Assembly (NCBI GenBank): GCA_017397925.1
Contig: JAFQHO010000031.1
Coordinates: forward strand, 25,979 to 89,978
DNA from: Ruminococcus sp.
Lineage (GTDB): Bacteria > Bacillota > Clostridia > Oscillospirales > Ruminococcaceae
Reading direction: 5' to 3'
DNA length: 64,000 bases
The position numbers and the translations under genes were made by a program. Below are positions 26,987 through 36,737 of this stretch, one piece after another. A model generated the notes under the pieces. That model made no database searches. It was not told where the DNA came from and saw only the letters and a list, made by a program, of their open reading frames with translations. Position 1 is the first letter of the stretch; the number at the start of each line of letters is the position of its first letter.

Positions 26987-28048
26987 GTGGACGACAGAAA
27001 GCTTAAAGTACTTGCTGCTGTAGTTGACGAGTATATAAAAACAGGAGAACCTGTAGGTTCAAAGGTTATTTCAAAGCTGGAACATATAAATGTATCTGCC
27101 GCTACAATCAGAAACGATATGTCAATGCTTGAACAGCTTGGATATCTTGAACAGCCTCACACATCGGCCGGCAGAGTTCCCACATATCAGGGTTACAGGC
27201 TCTACATTGACGAGCTGATGACTCTCCCGGAGCTTTCAGATGACGAAAAACTTCGTCTTGATGAGCTTTTAGGTGACGAAAACACACCCGAGGAACTTCT
27301 TATTCAGAATGCTGCAACTGCACTTACAGAGCTTACTCAGTGTGCCGCAGTCGTTACAAACTCCGCACCGAGATTTTCCGTTATTTCTAAAGTAGAGGTT
27401 ATCCCCACAGGGAAACGCCTTTACGTTATTCTGCTTATCACCTCAAACGGAAGTATAAAAAATAAGGCTTGCAGGCTTGAATTTGACCTAAGCCACGAGC
27501 AGCTTGACTTTTTCACAAAGTATATCGATGAAAACCTCAGCGGTATATCCGTTGATGAGCTTTCTGAGGAAATGCTTGATAAAATGATTGCCGCCGTTTC
27601 AGCGTATATGATAAGCCTTTCACCCCTTGTAAAGGGCATATGCGAGCTTTCAGAGGATTTGAAGCAGCAGCAGCTTACTGTAAGCGGAAGTGAAAAGCTT
27701 CTCTCCTGTGATGAACTTGATAAAATGGAAGTGGTCCGCTTTATACAGCACAAAAATAAGCTTACCGATTTTCTGGAGGACTCATTCAGCGGTATACAGG
27801 TTAAATTCGGCGGCGACGGCAATTTTGCAATCGGTAATTCAAGTATGATTGTGTCGAAATACCGCAAAAAAGGCAAGGAAGCAGGCTCTCTCGGAGTTAT
27901 AGGCCCTATGCGTGTGGACTACAAGAAAATTATACCTTATATTGATTACCTCACCCATAAGATTACTGCTCTTATGTCGGAGGATGATAATACAGAAGCG
28001 GATACCGTTATAGTAGACGGCTCTGCGGAAAGGAGCAGCAATGACTGA
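26987..28048 (+). CDS. hrcA: Heat-inducible transcription repressor HrcA
   Basis: A 353-residue repressor with an N-terminal winged helix (about 5-75, SAATIRNDMSMLEQLGYLEQ) and a C-terminal GAF-like domain. It represses its own operon by binding CIRCE, and is kept active by GroE in other bacteria. GTG at 26987 is preferred over the upstream ATG at 26933, which lies inside the CIRCE element: AAAGGAGG lies 11 nt before the GTG and the protein then matches the family length. It overlaps grpE by 8 nt. Confidence 0.95.
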   Translation: MDDRKLKVLAAVVDEYIKTGEPVGSKVISKLEHINVSAATIRNDMSMLEQLGYLEQPHTSAGRVPTYQGYRLYIDELMTLPELSDDEKLRLDELLGDENTPEELLIQNAATALTELTQCAAVVTNSAPRFSVISKVEVIPTGKRLYVILLITSNGSIKNKACRLEFDLSHEQLDFFTKYIDENLSGISVDELSEEMLDKMIAAVSAYMISLSPLVKGICELSEDLKQQQLTVSGSEKLLSCDELDKMEVVRFIQHKNKLTDFLEDSFSGIQVKFGGDGNFAIGNSSMIVSKYRKKGKEAGSLGVIGPMRVDYKKIIPYIDYLTHKITALMSEDDNTEADTVIVDGSAERSSND

Positions 28049-28613
28049 ACAGATTAATATAGAAGAAGAAATTCTCGAAAATACCGAAGCTGACGAGGAA
28101 ACAGCAGCTCAGGAAATACCTGAGGAAACTACTGACGAGGACGACGCTGTAAGCGAATACAACGATGTAGCCGCACAGATCGCCGACCTTGAAGAAAAGC
28201 TTGAGGAGGCAAATGAGAAGTATGTCCGCCTTTTTGCTGAGTACGACAACTACCGTAAGCGTACCGCCCGCGAAAAGTCCGATACATACGCTAATGCTTC
28301 CGCTAAATGTATCGAAAATCTCCTGCCCGTTGTTGACAGCTATGAGCGTTCACTGGAATTTGAATGTTCCGATGAAAATTTCAAGAACGGTATGGTGATG
28401 ATATTCAATCAGTTAAAGGAATTTATGGCTAAGATGAACGTTACCGAGATTGAAGCTCTCGGAGCTGAATTCGACCCTAATTTCCACAACGCAATACAGC
28501 AGCTGCCTGATACCGACTACGCCGACAATCACGTATGTGCAGTATTCCAGAAAGGCTATATGATGGGCGATAAGCTTATCCGTCCTGCTATGGTTGCAGT
28601 TGCGAAGGATTGA
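28041..28613 (+). CDS. grpE: Nucleotide exchange factor GrpE
   Basis: A 190-residue DnaK exchange factor. The first 50 residues are acidic and low-complexity, followed by the dimeric coiled coil (about 50-100) and the beta-wing domain, whose signature includes VEIEALGAEFDPNFHNA-like residues. AAAGGAG lies just before the ATG. It overlaps hrcA by 8 nt. A 167-bp repeat-rich spacer separates it from dnaK. Confidence 0.95.
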   Translation: MTEQINIEEEILENTEADEETAAQEIPEETTDEDDAVSEYNDVAAQIADLEEKLEEANEKYVRLFAEYDNYRKRTAREKSDTYANASAKCIENLLPVVDSYERSLEFECSDENFKNGMVMIFNQLKEFMAKMNVTEIEALGAEFDPNFHNAIQQLPDTDYADNHVCAVFQKGYMMGDKLIRPAMVAVAKD

Positions 28614-28762
28614 GCCTTTAGCCATTAGCTATTAGCTTTTTGTAAACTGAAATTATATTGCTAACGATAATTTGTAGGGACACGGCGTGCCGTGTCCGCA
28701 AAAAAATCTTTAAAGACGAGTAAGAATTAATTCTTAATTCTTAATTCACAATTTTTAATTAT
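28612..28762. repeat. Cluster of three short repeat types between grpE and dnaK
   Basis: In order: a TTAGCCATTAGCTATTAGC block (28617-28640), a GGACACGGCGTGCCGTGTCC hairpin (28678-28698, similar in core to the terminator at 12801), and AATTAATTCTTAATTCTTAATT repeats (28725-28750). No U run follows the hairpin closely enough to make a strong terminator before dnaK. Confidence 0.55.
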
Positions 28763-28780
28763 TATTCGGAGGTTATTATT

Positions 28781-30625
28781 ATGGGAAAAATTATTGGTAT
28801 TGATCTTGGTACAACTAACTCTTGCGTAGCTGTTGTTGAGGGTGGTAACGCTGTAGTTATCCCCAACAGCGAGGGTGCAAGAACTACTCCTTCTGTTGTT
28901 GCTTTCACAAACAACGGCGAGCGTCTTGTTGGTCAGGTGGCTAAAAGACAGGCTATCACCAACCACGACAGAACAGTTTCTTCTATCAAGAGACATATGG
29001 GTACAAATTATAAAGTTACTATCGACGGTAAGAGCTATACTCCTCAGGAAATCTCAGCTATGACTCTCCAGAAGCTCAAGGCTGACGCAGAGGCTTACCT
29101 GGGCGAAACAGTTACAGAGGCTGTTATTACTGTTCCTGCTTACTTTACAGACGCTCAGAGACAGGCTACAAAGGACGCAGGTCAGATCGCAGGTCTTACA
29201 GTTAAGCGTATCATCAACGAGCCTACAGCTGCTGCTCTTTCCTACGGTATCGACAAGGAAGAAGAACAGACAGTTATGGTATACGACCTTGGCGGCGGTA
29301 CATTCGACGTTTCCATTATCGAAATGGGCGAAGATGTTCAGCAGGTACTTGCTACAGCAGGTAACAATCGTCTTGGCGGTGACGACTTCGACCAGCGCAT
29401 AATCAACTGGATCGTTGACGAGTTCAAGAAGTCCGACGGAGTTGACCTCTCACAGGACAAAATGGCTTATCAGCGTCTTAAGGACGCAGCTGAGAAGGCT
29501 AAGATTGAGCTTTCTTCAACAACTACTACAAATATTAACATTCCTTTCATCACTGTTGACGCTACAGGCGTTCCTAAGCACCTTGACCTTACTCTCACAC
29601 AGGCTAAGTTCAACGAGCTTACAGCTGACCTCGTAGAGGCTACAATGGGACCTGTTCGCCAGGCTCTCTCCGACAGCGGACTTTCAATCTCTGAAATCAA
29701 CAAGGTTCTTATGGTCGGCGGTTCTTCAAGAATTCCTGCTGTTCAGGAAGCTGTTAAGAAGCTTATCGGCAAGGAGCCCTTCAAGGGAATCAACCCCGAT
29801 GAGTGCGTAGCTCTCGGTGCTGCATATCAGGGCGGCGTTCTCGGCGGCGACGTTAAGAACGGACTCCTTCTCCTTGACGTTACTCCCCTTTCTCTCGGTA
29901 TCGAGACAGCAGGCGGCGTATGCACAAGAATGATTGAGAGAAACACAACAATTCCTACAAAGAAATCACAGGTATTCTCCACATATGCTGACAATCAGCC
30001 CGCAGTTGATATCAACGTACTCCAGGGTGAGCGTGAATTCGCTAAGGATAACAAGCAGCTCGGCACATTCCGTCTTGACGGTATTGCTCCTGCTCCAAGA
30101 GGAATCCCCCAGATTGAGGTAACATTTGATATCGACCAGAACGGTATCGTTCACGTATCCGCTAAGGATCTCGGCACAGGCAAGGAGCAGAATATCACAA
30201 TTACTTCTTCCACAAATATGTCCAAGGACGATATCGACCGCGCTGTTAAGGAAGCTGAGCAGTATGCTGCTGAGGACAAGAAGCGCCGTGAAGAAGTTGA
30301 TACAAAGAATGAGGCTGAAAACCTCGTATTCCAGTGCGAAAAGGCTCTTGCTGATTTCGGCGATAAGGTATCTGCTGACGAAAAGGCAAATATCGAGCAG
30401 AAGGCAGCATCCCTCAAGGCAGCTTGCGAGGCTAACAACACAGAGGAAATCAAGAGACAGAAGGATGACCTCCAGAAGGCATTCTACGACCTCTCCGCAA
30501 AGATTTACCAGCAGGCAAATCCCGACGGTCAGGGCATTGATCCCTCACAGTTCGCTAATATGGGCGGCGAGGCAGCTTCCCCCAGCGATGACGGCGTAGT
30601 TGACGCTGACTTCACAGAGGTTTAA
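28781..30625 (+). CDS. dnaK: Chaperone DnaK (Hsp70)
   Basis: A 614-residue Hsp70. The nucleotide-binding domain starts [18 protein letters not shown] and contains GGGTFDVSI and the linker-proximal [14 protein letters not shown]. The substrate-binding domain runs to about 510, followed by a helical lid and a short Gly/Ser/Asp tail. The Gram-positive type lacks the 24-residue segment present in proteobacterial DnaK. Codon use is strongly biased, consistent with high expression. The 28768-28775 GGAGG is the ribosome site. Confidence 0.98.
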   Translation: MGKIIGIDLGTTNSCVAVVEGGNAVVIPNSEGARTTPSVVAFTNNGERLVGQVAKRQAITNHDRTVSSIKRHMGTNYKVTIDGKSYTPQEISAMTLQKLKADAEAYLGETVTEAVITVPAYFTDAQRQATKDAGQIAGLTVKRIINEPTAAALSYGIDKEEEQTVMVYDLGGGTFDVSIIEMGEDVQQVLATAGNNRLGGDDFDQRIINWIVDEFKKSDGVDLSQDKMAYQRLKDAAEKAKIELSSTTTTNINIPFITVDATGVPKHLDLTLTQAKFNELTADLVEATMGPVRQALSDSGLSISEINKVLMVGGSSRIPAVQEAVKKLIGKEPFKGINPDECVALGAAYQGGVLGGDVKNGLLLLDVTPLSLGIETAGGVCTRMIERNTTIPTKKSQVFSTYADNQPAVDINVLQGEREFAKDNKQLGTFRLDGIAPAPRGIPQIEVTFDIDQNGIVHVSAKDLGTGKEQNITITSSTNMSKDDIDRAVKEAEQYAAEDKKRREEVDTKNEAENLVFQCEKALADFGDKVSADEKANIEQKAASLKAACEANNTEEIKRQKDDLQKAFYDLSAKIYQQANPDGQGIDPSQFANMGGEAASPSDDGVVDADFTEV

Positions 30626-30637
30626 TTAAATAACCGT

Positions 30638-30666
30638 TTCAGGGCGAAATTTCCTTTCGCCCTGTA
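30638..30666 (+). other. Hairpin in the dnaK-dnaJ spacer
   Basis: A perfect stem (CAGGGCGAAA with TTTCGCCCTG) between the two genes without a U run. It may be an mRNA-processing or stability element giving more dnaK than dnaJ. Confidence 0.5.
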
Positions 30667-30690
30667 CGTGCATTATATGGGAGAGAAAAT

Positions 30691-31854
30691 ATGGCTGAAA
30701 AAAGAGATTATTATGAAGTCCTTGGCATCCAGAAAGGTGCTACCGAGGACGAGATAAAAAAAGCTTACAGAAAAAAGGCAAGGGAATGTCACCCCGACCT
30801 GCACCCCGACGATCCCTCTTATGTTGAAAAATTCCAAGAGGTAAACGAGGCTAACGAGGTACTTTCCGATCCCGAAAAGCGTTCACGCTATGACCAGTTC
30901 GGTCACGCAGGAGTTGACCCCAGCTACGGCGGTGGCGGCGGCTTCGACGGTATGGGCGGAATGGGAGGCTTCGGCGATATCGGCGACATCCTTGAAAGTA
31001 TGTTCGGCAGCTTTGGCGGTGGTTTCGGCGGCAATACAAGAGGCGGTTCAAACCCCAATGCCCCACGCCGAGGTGCAGATATACAGGAATCCGTTCATAT
31101 CAGCTTTATGGATGCCTGCCACGGCAAAAAGCAGGAAATCAAAACATTCCGTATGGCTGTCTGCGAGTCTTGTAAGGGTACAGGCGCTGATGCCGGCACA
31201 TCCGCAGAGGTATGCCCTGATTGTCACGGCAGAGGCTCTGTAAAGACAACACAGCGCACACCTTTCGGAGCAATTTCCTCTACAAAGGTATGTCCTCACT
31301 GTAGCGGCAAGGGTAAAATCGTCAAGAATCCCTGTACAAAGTGCCGCGGAGTGGGCAGAACTCGTGTACAGAAGATTGTCAACGTGGATATTCCTGCCGG
31401 TATCGACAACGGACAGACAATCCGTCTTAACGGACAGGGCGATTGCGGCATAAACAACGGCCCTTCAGGCGATCTTCTCCTTAACGTATCTGTAAAGAGT
31501 CATCCTCTTTTCAACCGCGACGGCGCAGATATCTCCTGCGAAATTCCTGTTACTTATATGGACGCTGTTCTTGGTGCGGAAATTACCGTTCCCACAATTG
31601 ACGGCGATGTTAAATTCAATATATCAGCTGGAACGCAGAACGGCACTGTATTCAGCCTTAAAGGCAAGGGCGTAAAACGCATCAACAGACCAGACCGCGG
31701 AAATCAGTATGTAAAGATATTTGTTGAAGTACCGAAAAACCTCAATAAGAAACAGAAAGACCTTCTGAAAGCATTTGAGGAGTCACTTACAGAGAAAAAT
31801 TATGCAAAACGTCAGAGCTTCTTTGATAAGCTCAAGGATAAGCTGAATTTTTAA
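30691..31854 (+). CDS. dnaJ: Chaperone DnaJ (Hsp40)
   Basis: A 387-residue type I DnaJ. The J domain carries HPD at 34-36, followed by a Gly/Phe-rich linker (about 75-115). The zinc region has four CxxCxGxG repeats (CESCKGTG, CPDCHGRG, CPHCSGKG, CTKCRGVG) at about 150-215, and the C-terminal substrate domains are complete. It is the last gene of the CIRCE operon, with a terminator immediately downstream. Confidence 0.98.
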   Translation: MAEKRDYYEVLGIQKGATEDEIKKAYRKKARECHPDLHPDDPSYVEKFQEVNEANEVLSDPEKRSRYDQFGHAGVDPSYGGGGGFDGMGGMGGFGDIGDILESMFGSFGGGFGGNTRGGSNPNAPRRGADIQESVHISFMDACHGKKQEIKTFRMAVCESCKGTGADAGTSAEVCPDCHGRGSVKTTQRTPFGAISSTKVCPHCSGKGKIVKNPCTKCRGVGRTRVQKIVNVDIPAGIDNGQTIRLNGQGDCGINNGPSGDLLLNVSVKSHPLFNRDGADISCEIPVTYMDAVLGAEITVPTIDGDVKFNISAGTQNGTVFSLKGKGVKRINRPDRGNQYVKIFVEVPKNLNKKQKDLLKAFEESLTEKNYAKRQSFFDKLKDKLNF

Positions 31855-31866
31855 TAGACATAGCAG

Positions 31867-31897
31867 AAGCGCCGTGGATTATCCGCGGTGCTTTTTG
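31867..31897 (+). terminator. Terminator of the dnaK operon
   Basis: The stem AGCGCCGTGGA with TCCGCGGTGCT (two G-U pairs) is followed by TTTTT. Confidence 0.85.
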
Positions 31898-31922
31898 ATT
31901 AAAATAAAAAAATATGTATTAT

Positions 31923-32105
31923 TGGAAGTTTTTACTGCGAGATTTGAGTGATAAAAGTTGTATAATATATGAAAAGGAAATGATACGTGCAACGATAATA
32001 TTCATAAGTTGATTATTCAGCAATATACCGAAAGTCAAGGCAGAATTTAGGGTATTATGCGGATTGACAAATATATATACAGGGGGGATAATTAGTATAA
32101 GAAGT
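31923..32105 (+). promoter_or_regulatory. Conserved dockerin-gene promoter module, copy 1
   Basis: TTGACA (32064-32069) and GATAAT (32087-32092) with a 17-bp spacer. Upstream is a long block shared with three other sites: ACGATAATATTCATAAGTTG begins at 31992, exactly 72 nt before the -35, followed by ATTATTCAGCAATATACCGA and an AAGGCAGAATTTAGGG stretch. TTTTTACTGCGAGATTTGAG lies further upstream (31929). AGTATAAG follows the -10. It drives the gene at 32162. Confidence 0.8.
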
Positions 32106-32161
32106 AGTATAATCAATCGTAAAGAATAAATTTCCAACTTATTTTAAAGGAGGTCGTCACT

Positions 32162-32995
32162 ATGAAAAAAACAATAATATTACTTGCGTGTTGTTCAGTA
32201 TTTACAGTTAGCAACGCAACCGTTGCCAATTCAGCTGAACGTAATAATAGCGAGGATATCAGCAAATTTACATTTAATGATTATTTGAATATGACAGATG
32301 AAGAAATTTCTGAATATTTCAAGTTGTCGGAGTATTATTTCGGAGATGAAACAGTTGATGATGCAGTAAAGTTTGAAAAATATCTCAATACACCTCCCTC
32401 AAATTATGGAGGAAGCGGTTGGTCAAGTGTAAAATATGCTTCGTATGAAAAATTCATTTCAGGAGAAGCTAAACCATATCTATGTTTTTCGCCGCAAAAG
32501 TATATTGAAACTGTTGATTTTTCACCAGCGGACTTAGGTTATCCTGCAAACTGGGAATTAGAGGGATATAACGGCAAACGGATAGTTGAGCTGGGAGACG
32601 GCTCTATTATTTCCAAAGATATAAATGAATACAGATTACACGTTCCAATTGAAGTTATAGCCGATTTTGAGACTTATGTAAGACTTGATTTATCATCTAA
32701 TCATTTTTCAGAAATTTACGGTAATAATTTATATGGAATAGAAATCTGTGAAAATTTAGGTTCACAGTTTAAGAGTCGAGGGGCAGGATATGAAGTGGCA
32801 CAGAACAGAGGTGACGCCAATTGTGATGATATAGTATCAATGGCAGATGCAGCCTCAATATTCCAGGCAATCGGCAACCCCGATAAATACTCATTATCCT
32901 ACTTAGGTCAATTCAATGCCGATTTCGCAAACGACGGCTTAACCCCCGATGATGCTATTGCAATTCAGAAAAAGCTTGCAGGCATAACAGAATAG
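32162..32995 (+). CDS. Secreted protein with C-terminal type I dockerin
   Basis: A 277-residue protein with a signal peptide (KKTIILLACCSVF core, probable cleavage around 20-25), an unrecognised middle domain and a C-terminal dockerin from about residue 217. Dockerin loop 1 is DANCDDIVSMAD, a good calcium loop. Loop 2 (NADFANDGLTPD) has Ala at position 5, so it departs from the canonical pattern. The dockerin would attach it to a cohesin. The middle part differs from the other dockerin proteins, but the tail is almost the same. AAAGGAGG precedes the ATG. Confidence 0.85.
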   Translation: MKKTIILLACCSVFTVSNATVANSAERNNSEDISKFTFNDYLNMTDEEISEYFKLSEYYFGDETVDDAVKFEKYLNTPPSNYGGSGWSSVKYASYEKFISGEAKPYLCFSPQKYIETVDFSPADLGYPANWELEGYNGKRIVELGDGSIISKDINEYRLHVPIEVIADFETYVRLDLSSNHFSEIYGNNLYGIEICENLGSQFKSRGAGYEVAQNRGDANCDDIVSMADAASIFQAIGNPDKYSLSYLGQFNADFANDGLTPDDAIAIQKKLAGITE

Positions 32996-33013
32996 AAACA
33001 TAAATATAAACCA

Positions 33014-33037
33014 AAAGGGAGCGATTTCGCTCCCTTT
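33014..33037. terminator. Bidirectional terminator, GGGAGCG family
   Basis: AAAGGGAGCGA with the complementary TCGCTCCCTTT forms a near-perfect palindrome between the convergent dockerin and aldolase genes. Four similar hairpins occur at 36709, 42296, 54686 and 56535. Confidence 0.85.
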
Positions 33038-33041
33038 AAAA

Positions 33042-34016
33042 TTATTCCTGTGCAAGGATTTCCTTGTAAAACTCAGAATAATCAGTTCTTTTCTCCTTTG
33101 TGAATTCAATAGCAGTACGAGGATGCTGATTGAGCAGACCTGTCATCATATACTGGAAATCATAGCCCCATACAGCCCCTGCCTCACGGATAGCAGGCAT
33201 ATATTTCTCAATGAACTGAATTGCAGGGTATACGTTATACTTGGGATTTTTCAGGAAGCCCAGAAGAAGCTCCATAGCACAGTTTCCTGCACCTCTGCCC
33301 ATAGCGGCATAGGTAGCGTCAAGCCAGTCTACACCGTCGCCTACAGCCTCAATTGTATTGGCAAAAGCAAGCTGCTGATTGTTATGAGCGTGAATACCCA
33401 GCTTTTTATTGTATTTTTCAGCGTATTCCTTGTAAATATTGATAGTACGCACAACCTGCTCAGGGTAAAGCGAGCCGAAACTGTCAACGATATAAAGCAC
33501 ATCAACAGGGGATTTTCCCAGAATATCAAGAGCCGCCGCAATATCGGACTCACGGGCATTAGAAATAGCCATAATGTTGCAGCACACCTCATAGCCCTTA
33601 TTTTTAGCATCCTCAATCATACTAACTGCTGTTGGTATCTGGTGGAGGTATGTAGCAACGCGGATAAGGTCAACAGGACTTTCGGAAGCGTCGTGAATAT
33701 CCTCCTTGTAGTTGCATCTGCCAACGTCAGCCATAATGCCGATTTTAAGGTCAGTATTATTATCGCCTACAATAGAACGGATGTAGTCATCATCACAGAA
33801 TTTAAGGGGGCCAAATTTATCCACGTCAAACATTGACTTATCGCCCTTATAGCCAAATTCCATATAATCAACGCCTGCGCGGATATTAGCGAGATAAAGA
33901 GCTTTTACAAATTCATCGGAGAAACGGAACTCATTTACAAGACCGCCGTCACGGAGAGTAGCGTCAAGAACCTTGATATCGGCTCTGTAATCCATAAGTT
34001 TTGATACATCTTTCAT
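33042..34016 (-). CDS. HMGL-like aldolase-domain protein
   Basis: A 324-residue TIM-barrel protein of the HMG-CoA lyase/4-hydroxy-2-oxovalerate aldolase/isopropylmalate synthase superfamily. It contains the N-terminal LDATLRDGG motif (metal-binding aspartate), YIVDSFGSLYPEQV, and the metal-binding HAHNNQQLAFANT. Substrate is not evident, as no dehydrogenase or pathway partner adjoins. The frame is open to a GTG at 34037, but ATG at 34016 has AAAGGA 12 nt upstream and the usual N-terminus. It lies alone between two dockerin units. Confidence 0.8.
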   Translation of the reverse strand: MKDVSKLMDYRADIKVLDATLRDGGLVNEFRFSDEFVKALYLANIRAGVDYMEFGYKGDKSMFDVDKFGPLKFCDDDYIRSIVGDNNTDLKIGIMADVGRCNYKEDIHDASESPVDLIRVATYLHQIPTAVSMIEDAKNKGYEVCCNIMAISNARESDIAAALDILGKSPVDVLYIVDSFGSLYPEQVVRTINIYKEYAEKYNKKLGIHAHNNQQLAFANTIEAVGDGVDWLDATYAAMGRGAGNCAMELLLGFLKNPKYNVYPAIQFIEKYMPAIREAGAVWGYDFQYMMTGLLNQHPRTAIEFTKEKRTDYSEFYKEILAQE

Positions 34017-34212
34017 TACAACACACAATCCTTTCACCGCTTTAAAGCTTTTACGCTTTTAAGCTTTTATGTTCTAAAGTGTTTTCTTTAATTATAGTAT
34101 AACATATTATTTCGCGTTTGTCAATACAAAAATTGCGGGATTTCGCGTGAGTATTTTGTTTAAAATAACAAGACAAAGACTTGAATTGGTTGAAATATAA
34201 AAATATTTGTTT
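34017..34212. other. AT-rich intergenic region between divergent genes
   Basis: No coding potential seen. It carries an AAGCTTTTACGCTTTTAAGC imperfect repeat near 34045-34070 and probably the minus-strand promoter of the aldolase gene, but no confident -35/-10 pair was found. Confidence 0.35.
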
Positions 34213-34398
34213 TTGGAAGTTTTTACTGCGTTATTTGGTATGCGTCAGTTGTGTTATATATGAAGGGAAAATAAACTCATACAACGATAATATTCATAAG
34301 TTGATTATTCAGCAATATACCGAAAGTTAAGGCAGAATTTAGGGTATTATGCGGATTGACAAATATATATACTTGTGGTACAATGAGCATAAGGAAAA
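34213..34398 (+). promoter_or_regulatory. Conserved dockerin-gene promoter module, copy 2
   Basis: TTGACA (34356-34361), 17-bp spacer, TACAAT (34379-34384). The conserved block starts ACGATAATATTCATAAGTTG at 34284, again 72 nt before the -35, and is nearly identical to copy 1 through the -35. The following region (GAGCATAAGG) retains the downstream signature. It drives the protease-dockerin operon. Confidence 0.8.
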
Positions 34399-34484
34399 GT
34401 TTGCCTATTTACTGGAAAGGTGATACCAATGGATTGATTATTTTCACAAATAGAAATTACGGTTAATCGAAAGGAGTTTTTAAT

Positions 34485-35624
34485 ATGACTGAATTTAAAA
34501 AGATAATCGCTTCTATTGCAGCGGCACTGGTTTCTTTAACAGTTACAATACCTGTTCTTGCAGCAGCAACACTTCACCCATATGATGTAAATGGTGACGG
34601 TAACGTTAGTATGGCAGATTACACAGTTTTGACTATGTTATTAGACGGTTACAAGCCGCTTAGCTATGATAAATACGATGTAACAAATAATGGGGTTGTA
34701 TCGTTTGCTGATGCTGCTACAATATTTGATTATTACCGTTATGGTTCATCTGCATCTTCTGCAAGTGTTGCTAATTTCAATGACTTAACACCGCCTGTAG
34801 CTGATATTGCAAGTATCTATAACAGTGTAACATACCTGAAAAGAAACTGTTCAACAGGTGCTGTTACTGAATATACACTTAACACTAATGGGGATGATGT
34901 AGCTTCAACTGCTTCTGTCGAGTGGTCTACGCCTATGGTTACCGACCCGAACGAAACAGCTGTTGTTAAAATAACAGATTCACAGGGTTATTTAATAGGT
35001 ACTGGTACAATTATAGGCAATCATATAATAGCAACAGCTGCTCATAATTTATATGATGCATTAGAAGGATATTATGATATAGCTATACAAGTAATAGGTG
35101 AACAAAGCCAAGTATTAAACACAATTACACCAAGCTATATTCACCTCCCTAAGATGTATACAATTGGTGATGGTAGTAATATTTATGATTACGCTTTGAT
35201 TTATGTTGATGAGAATTTAAGTCAATATGGTATGTTTGAAATAGGTTTGGCACTTGATTCTTTTGTAACAGACACAACTGGTGAATATAGCGTTAAAGTA
35301 TCAGGTTTTCCAGGTAATATGTCGGAAGATGCCAGATACGTTTCGGAGGGAAGTATTCATGGCACGAACAATATTCTAAATGGTAGTGCAAATCCTAATA
35401 TAATGTGTCACTATGCAATAACATATAATGGAGATAGTGGCGGACCAGTATACATTGATGAAACATATGAAATTAATGGAGTGAATTATAGCTGTAAAAC
35501 AATGGTTGGAATACATTTGGATGGCTATTATAAATATGACTGGGCAATAGATAAATATGCTGTTGCTCGCCGTATAACCGCAGACCAACTCAGATTTTAC
35601 TGTGCAAACACTAACTTGAATTAA
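34485..35624 (+). CDS. Secreted trypsin-like serine protease with N-terminal dockerin
   Basis: A 379-residue protein: signal peptide (about 1-27), an N-terminal dockerin (about 31-88) with loops DVNGDGNVSMAD and DVTNNGVVSFAD, then a chymotrypsin/V8-like (S1-type) protease. The catalytic triad is visible: His in IATAAHNLYD, Asp in YDYALIYVD, Ser in NGDSGGPVY. Dockerins are more often C-terminal, so the N-terminal position is unusual. It is followed 13 nt later by a C-terminal-dockerin gene, suggesting an operon. Substrate is unknown. Confidence 0.85.
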   Translation: MTEFKKIIASIAAALVSLTVTIPVLAAATLHPYDVNGDGNVSMADYTVLTMLLDGYKPLSYDKYDVTNNGVVSFADAATIFDYYRYGSSASSASVANFNDLTPPVADIASIYNSVTYLKRNCSTGAVTEYTLNTNGDDVASTASVEWSTPMVTDPNETAVVKITDSQGYLIGTGTIIGNHIIATAAHNLYDALEGYYDIAIQVIGEQSQVLNTITPSYIHLPKMYTIGDGSNIYDYALIYVDENLSQYGMFEIGLALDSFVTDTTGEYSVKVSGFPGNMSEDARYVSEGSIHGTNNILNGSANPNIMCHYAITYNGDSGGPVYIDETYEINGVNYSCKTMVGIHLDGYYKYDWAIDKYAVARRITADQLRFYCANTNLN

Positions 35625-35637
35625 GGAGCGATATATT

Positions 35638-36690
35638 ATGAAAAAAAGAATAATATCGACTGTCCTTTCGGCAGTAACTGCAATTTCAGCAGTAACTGCA
35701 ATGAACACAAACGCTTTATTTGGGTGGGGAACGCTCGTTGAAGAAGAAATAGAAGAAAAATTCAAGAAATGTATCAAGCTTGACGCTAAGGAATACGAAT
35801 GTTTTAATCTTGCAAAGTCAGAATATCCGAATTTGTATATGTATACATATAATTTAAATTCAACTATTGAACCAAATTCAAGGATTGTAATATATGTGCT
35901 TTTGAAAACAGATGATTCCATATGGATTGAAGTGGGAAAAGACATAGATACTTCCGAAATAGAAAAACAGATAAAAGCACTTGATGAAGGTTTTGAAGTG
36001 GTAAAAACTTATGCAACATCAGACACATCTTATATTAAAGTTTTAAGTGAAGAATTTCCTATTGAAACGGTAAAGGAAATTTGTGAAATAGTCGGAGATA
36101 AAGCTATAAAAACTGATTATAATTTTAATTCATACAGATATGACAATTTACAGTTCGATTATATAACAGGGTATGATGATAACAGAGTAGTAGATATAAT
36201 AGAAAAAGACGGATATAGAGAAGTTATACACGAATCTAATGAAGAAATACTTACGGAATATGCTGAAAAACATAGTGATGAGGTGGAATTTGAATACTTC
36301 TATCCGTCCAAAGAAGATCATCGTGGATTTGAGCCTTGGACAGGTACATATTATCTTATACCGAAAAAAGAACTTACCACTATGGAACATCTTGAACTTG
36401 CCAAAGATATATATGAAGAAACTGGCTTATCTCCCTTCTTTTATAGTCATGAAAGTGCAAGTGCGCCTATCAGCTCAACCCTTGACCTCACCAACTACCT
36501 CAACGGCGATGCAAACTGCGATAACATTCAATCAATGGCAGATGCAGCCTCAATCTTCCAGGCAATCGGCAACCCCGATAAATACTCATTATCCGACTTA
36601 GGTGCGTTCAACGCCGATTTTGCAAACGACGGCTTGACCCCCGATGATGCTATTGCAATACAGAAAAGGCTTGCAGGCATAACAGAATAG
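35638..36690 (+). CDS. Secreted dockerin protein of an unrecognised paralogous family (member A)
   Basis: A 350-residue protein with a signal peptide (MKKRIISTVLSAVTAISAV), an ectodomain of about 255 residues and a C-terminal dockerin (about 290-350). The ectodomain shares a motif series with the genes at 39216 and 40262 and, more weakly, 41263: a VxEIxGDKAxxxxYN segment, a YITGYD-like segment, LIPKKELTxxEHLELAKxIYE, then ETGLSPF. No known fold was recognised. It is probably co-transcribed with the upstream protease, 13 nt away. Confidence 0.8.
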   Translation: MKKRIISTVLSAVTAISAVTAMNTNALFGWGTLVEEEIEEKFKKCIKLDAKEYECFNLAKSEYPNLYMYTYNLNSTIEPNSRIVIYVLLKTDDSIWIEVGKDIDTSEIEKQIKALDEGFEVVKTYATSDTSYIKVLSEEFPIETVKEICEIVGDKAIKTDYNFNSYRYDNLQFDYITGYDDNRVVDIIEKDGYREVIHESNEEILTEYAEKHSDEVEFEYFYPSKEDHRGFEPWTGTYYLIPKKELTTMEHLELAKDIYEETGLSPFFYSHESASAPISSTLDLTNYLNGDANCDNIQSMADAASIFQAIGNPDKYSLSDLGAFNADFANDGLTPDDAIAIQKRLAGITE

Positions 36691-36708
36691 AAACATAAAT
36701 ATAAAACA

Positions 36709-36732
36709 AAAGGGAGCGAAATCGCTCCCTTT
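36709..36732. terminator. Bidirectional terminator, GGGAGCG family
   Basis: AAAGGGAGCGA with a complementary TCGCTCCCTTT arm, between convergent dockerin and nifU genes. Confidence 0.85.
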
Positions 36733-36737
36733 AATTA

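Noticed and set aside
31919-32137. Minus-strand open frame of 72 codons in the promoter module
   Set aside because: It lies wholly in the conserved promoter block, has no ribosome site, and equivalent frames are not kept in the other copies.
35376-35945. Minus-strand 189-codon frame opposite the protease and member A genes
   Set aside because: It is antisense to two well-supported coding regions and its composition is low-complexity.
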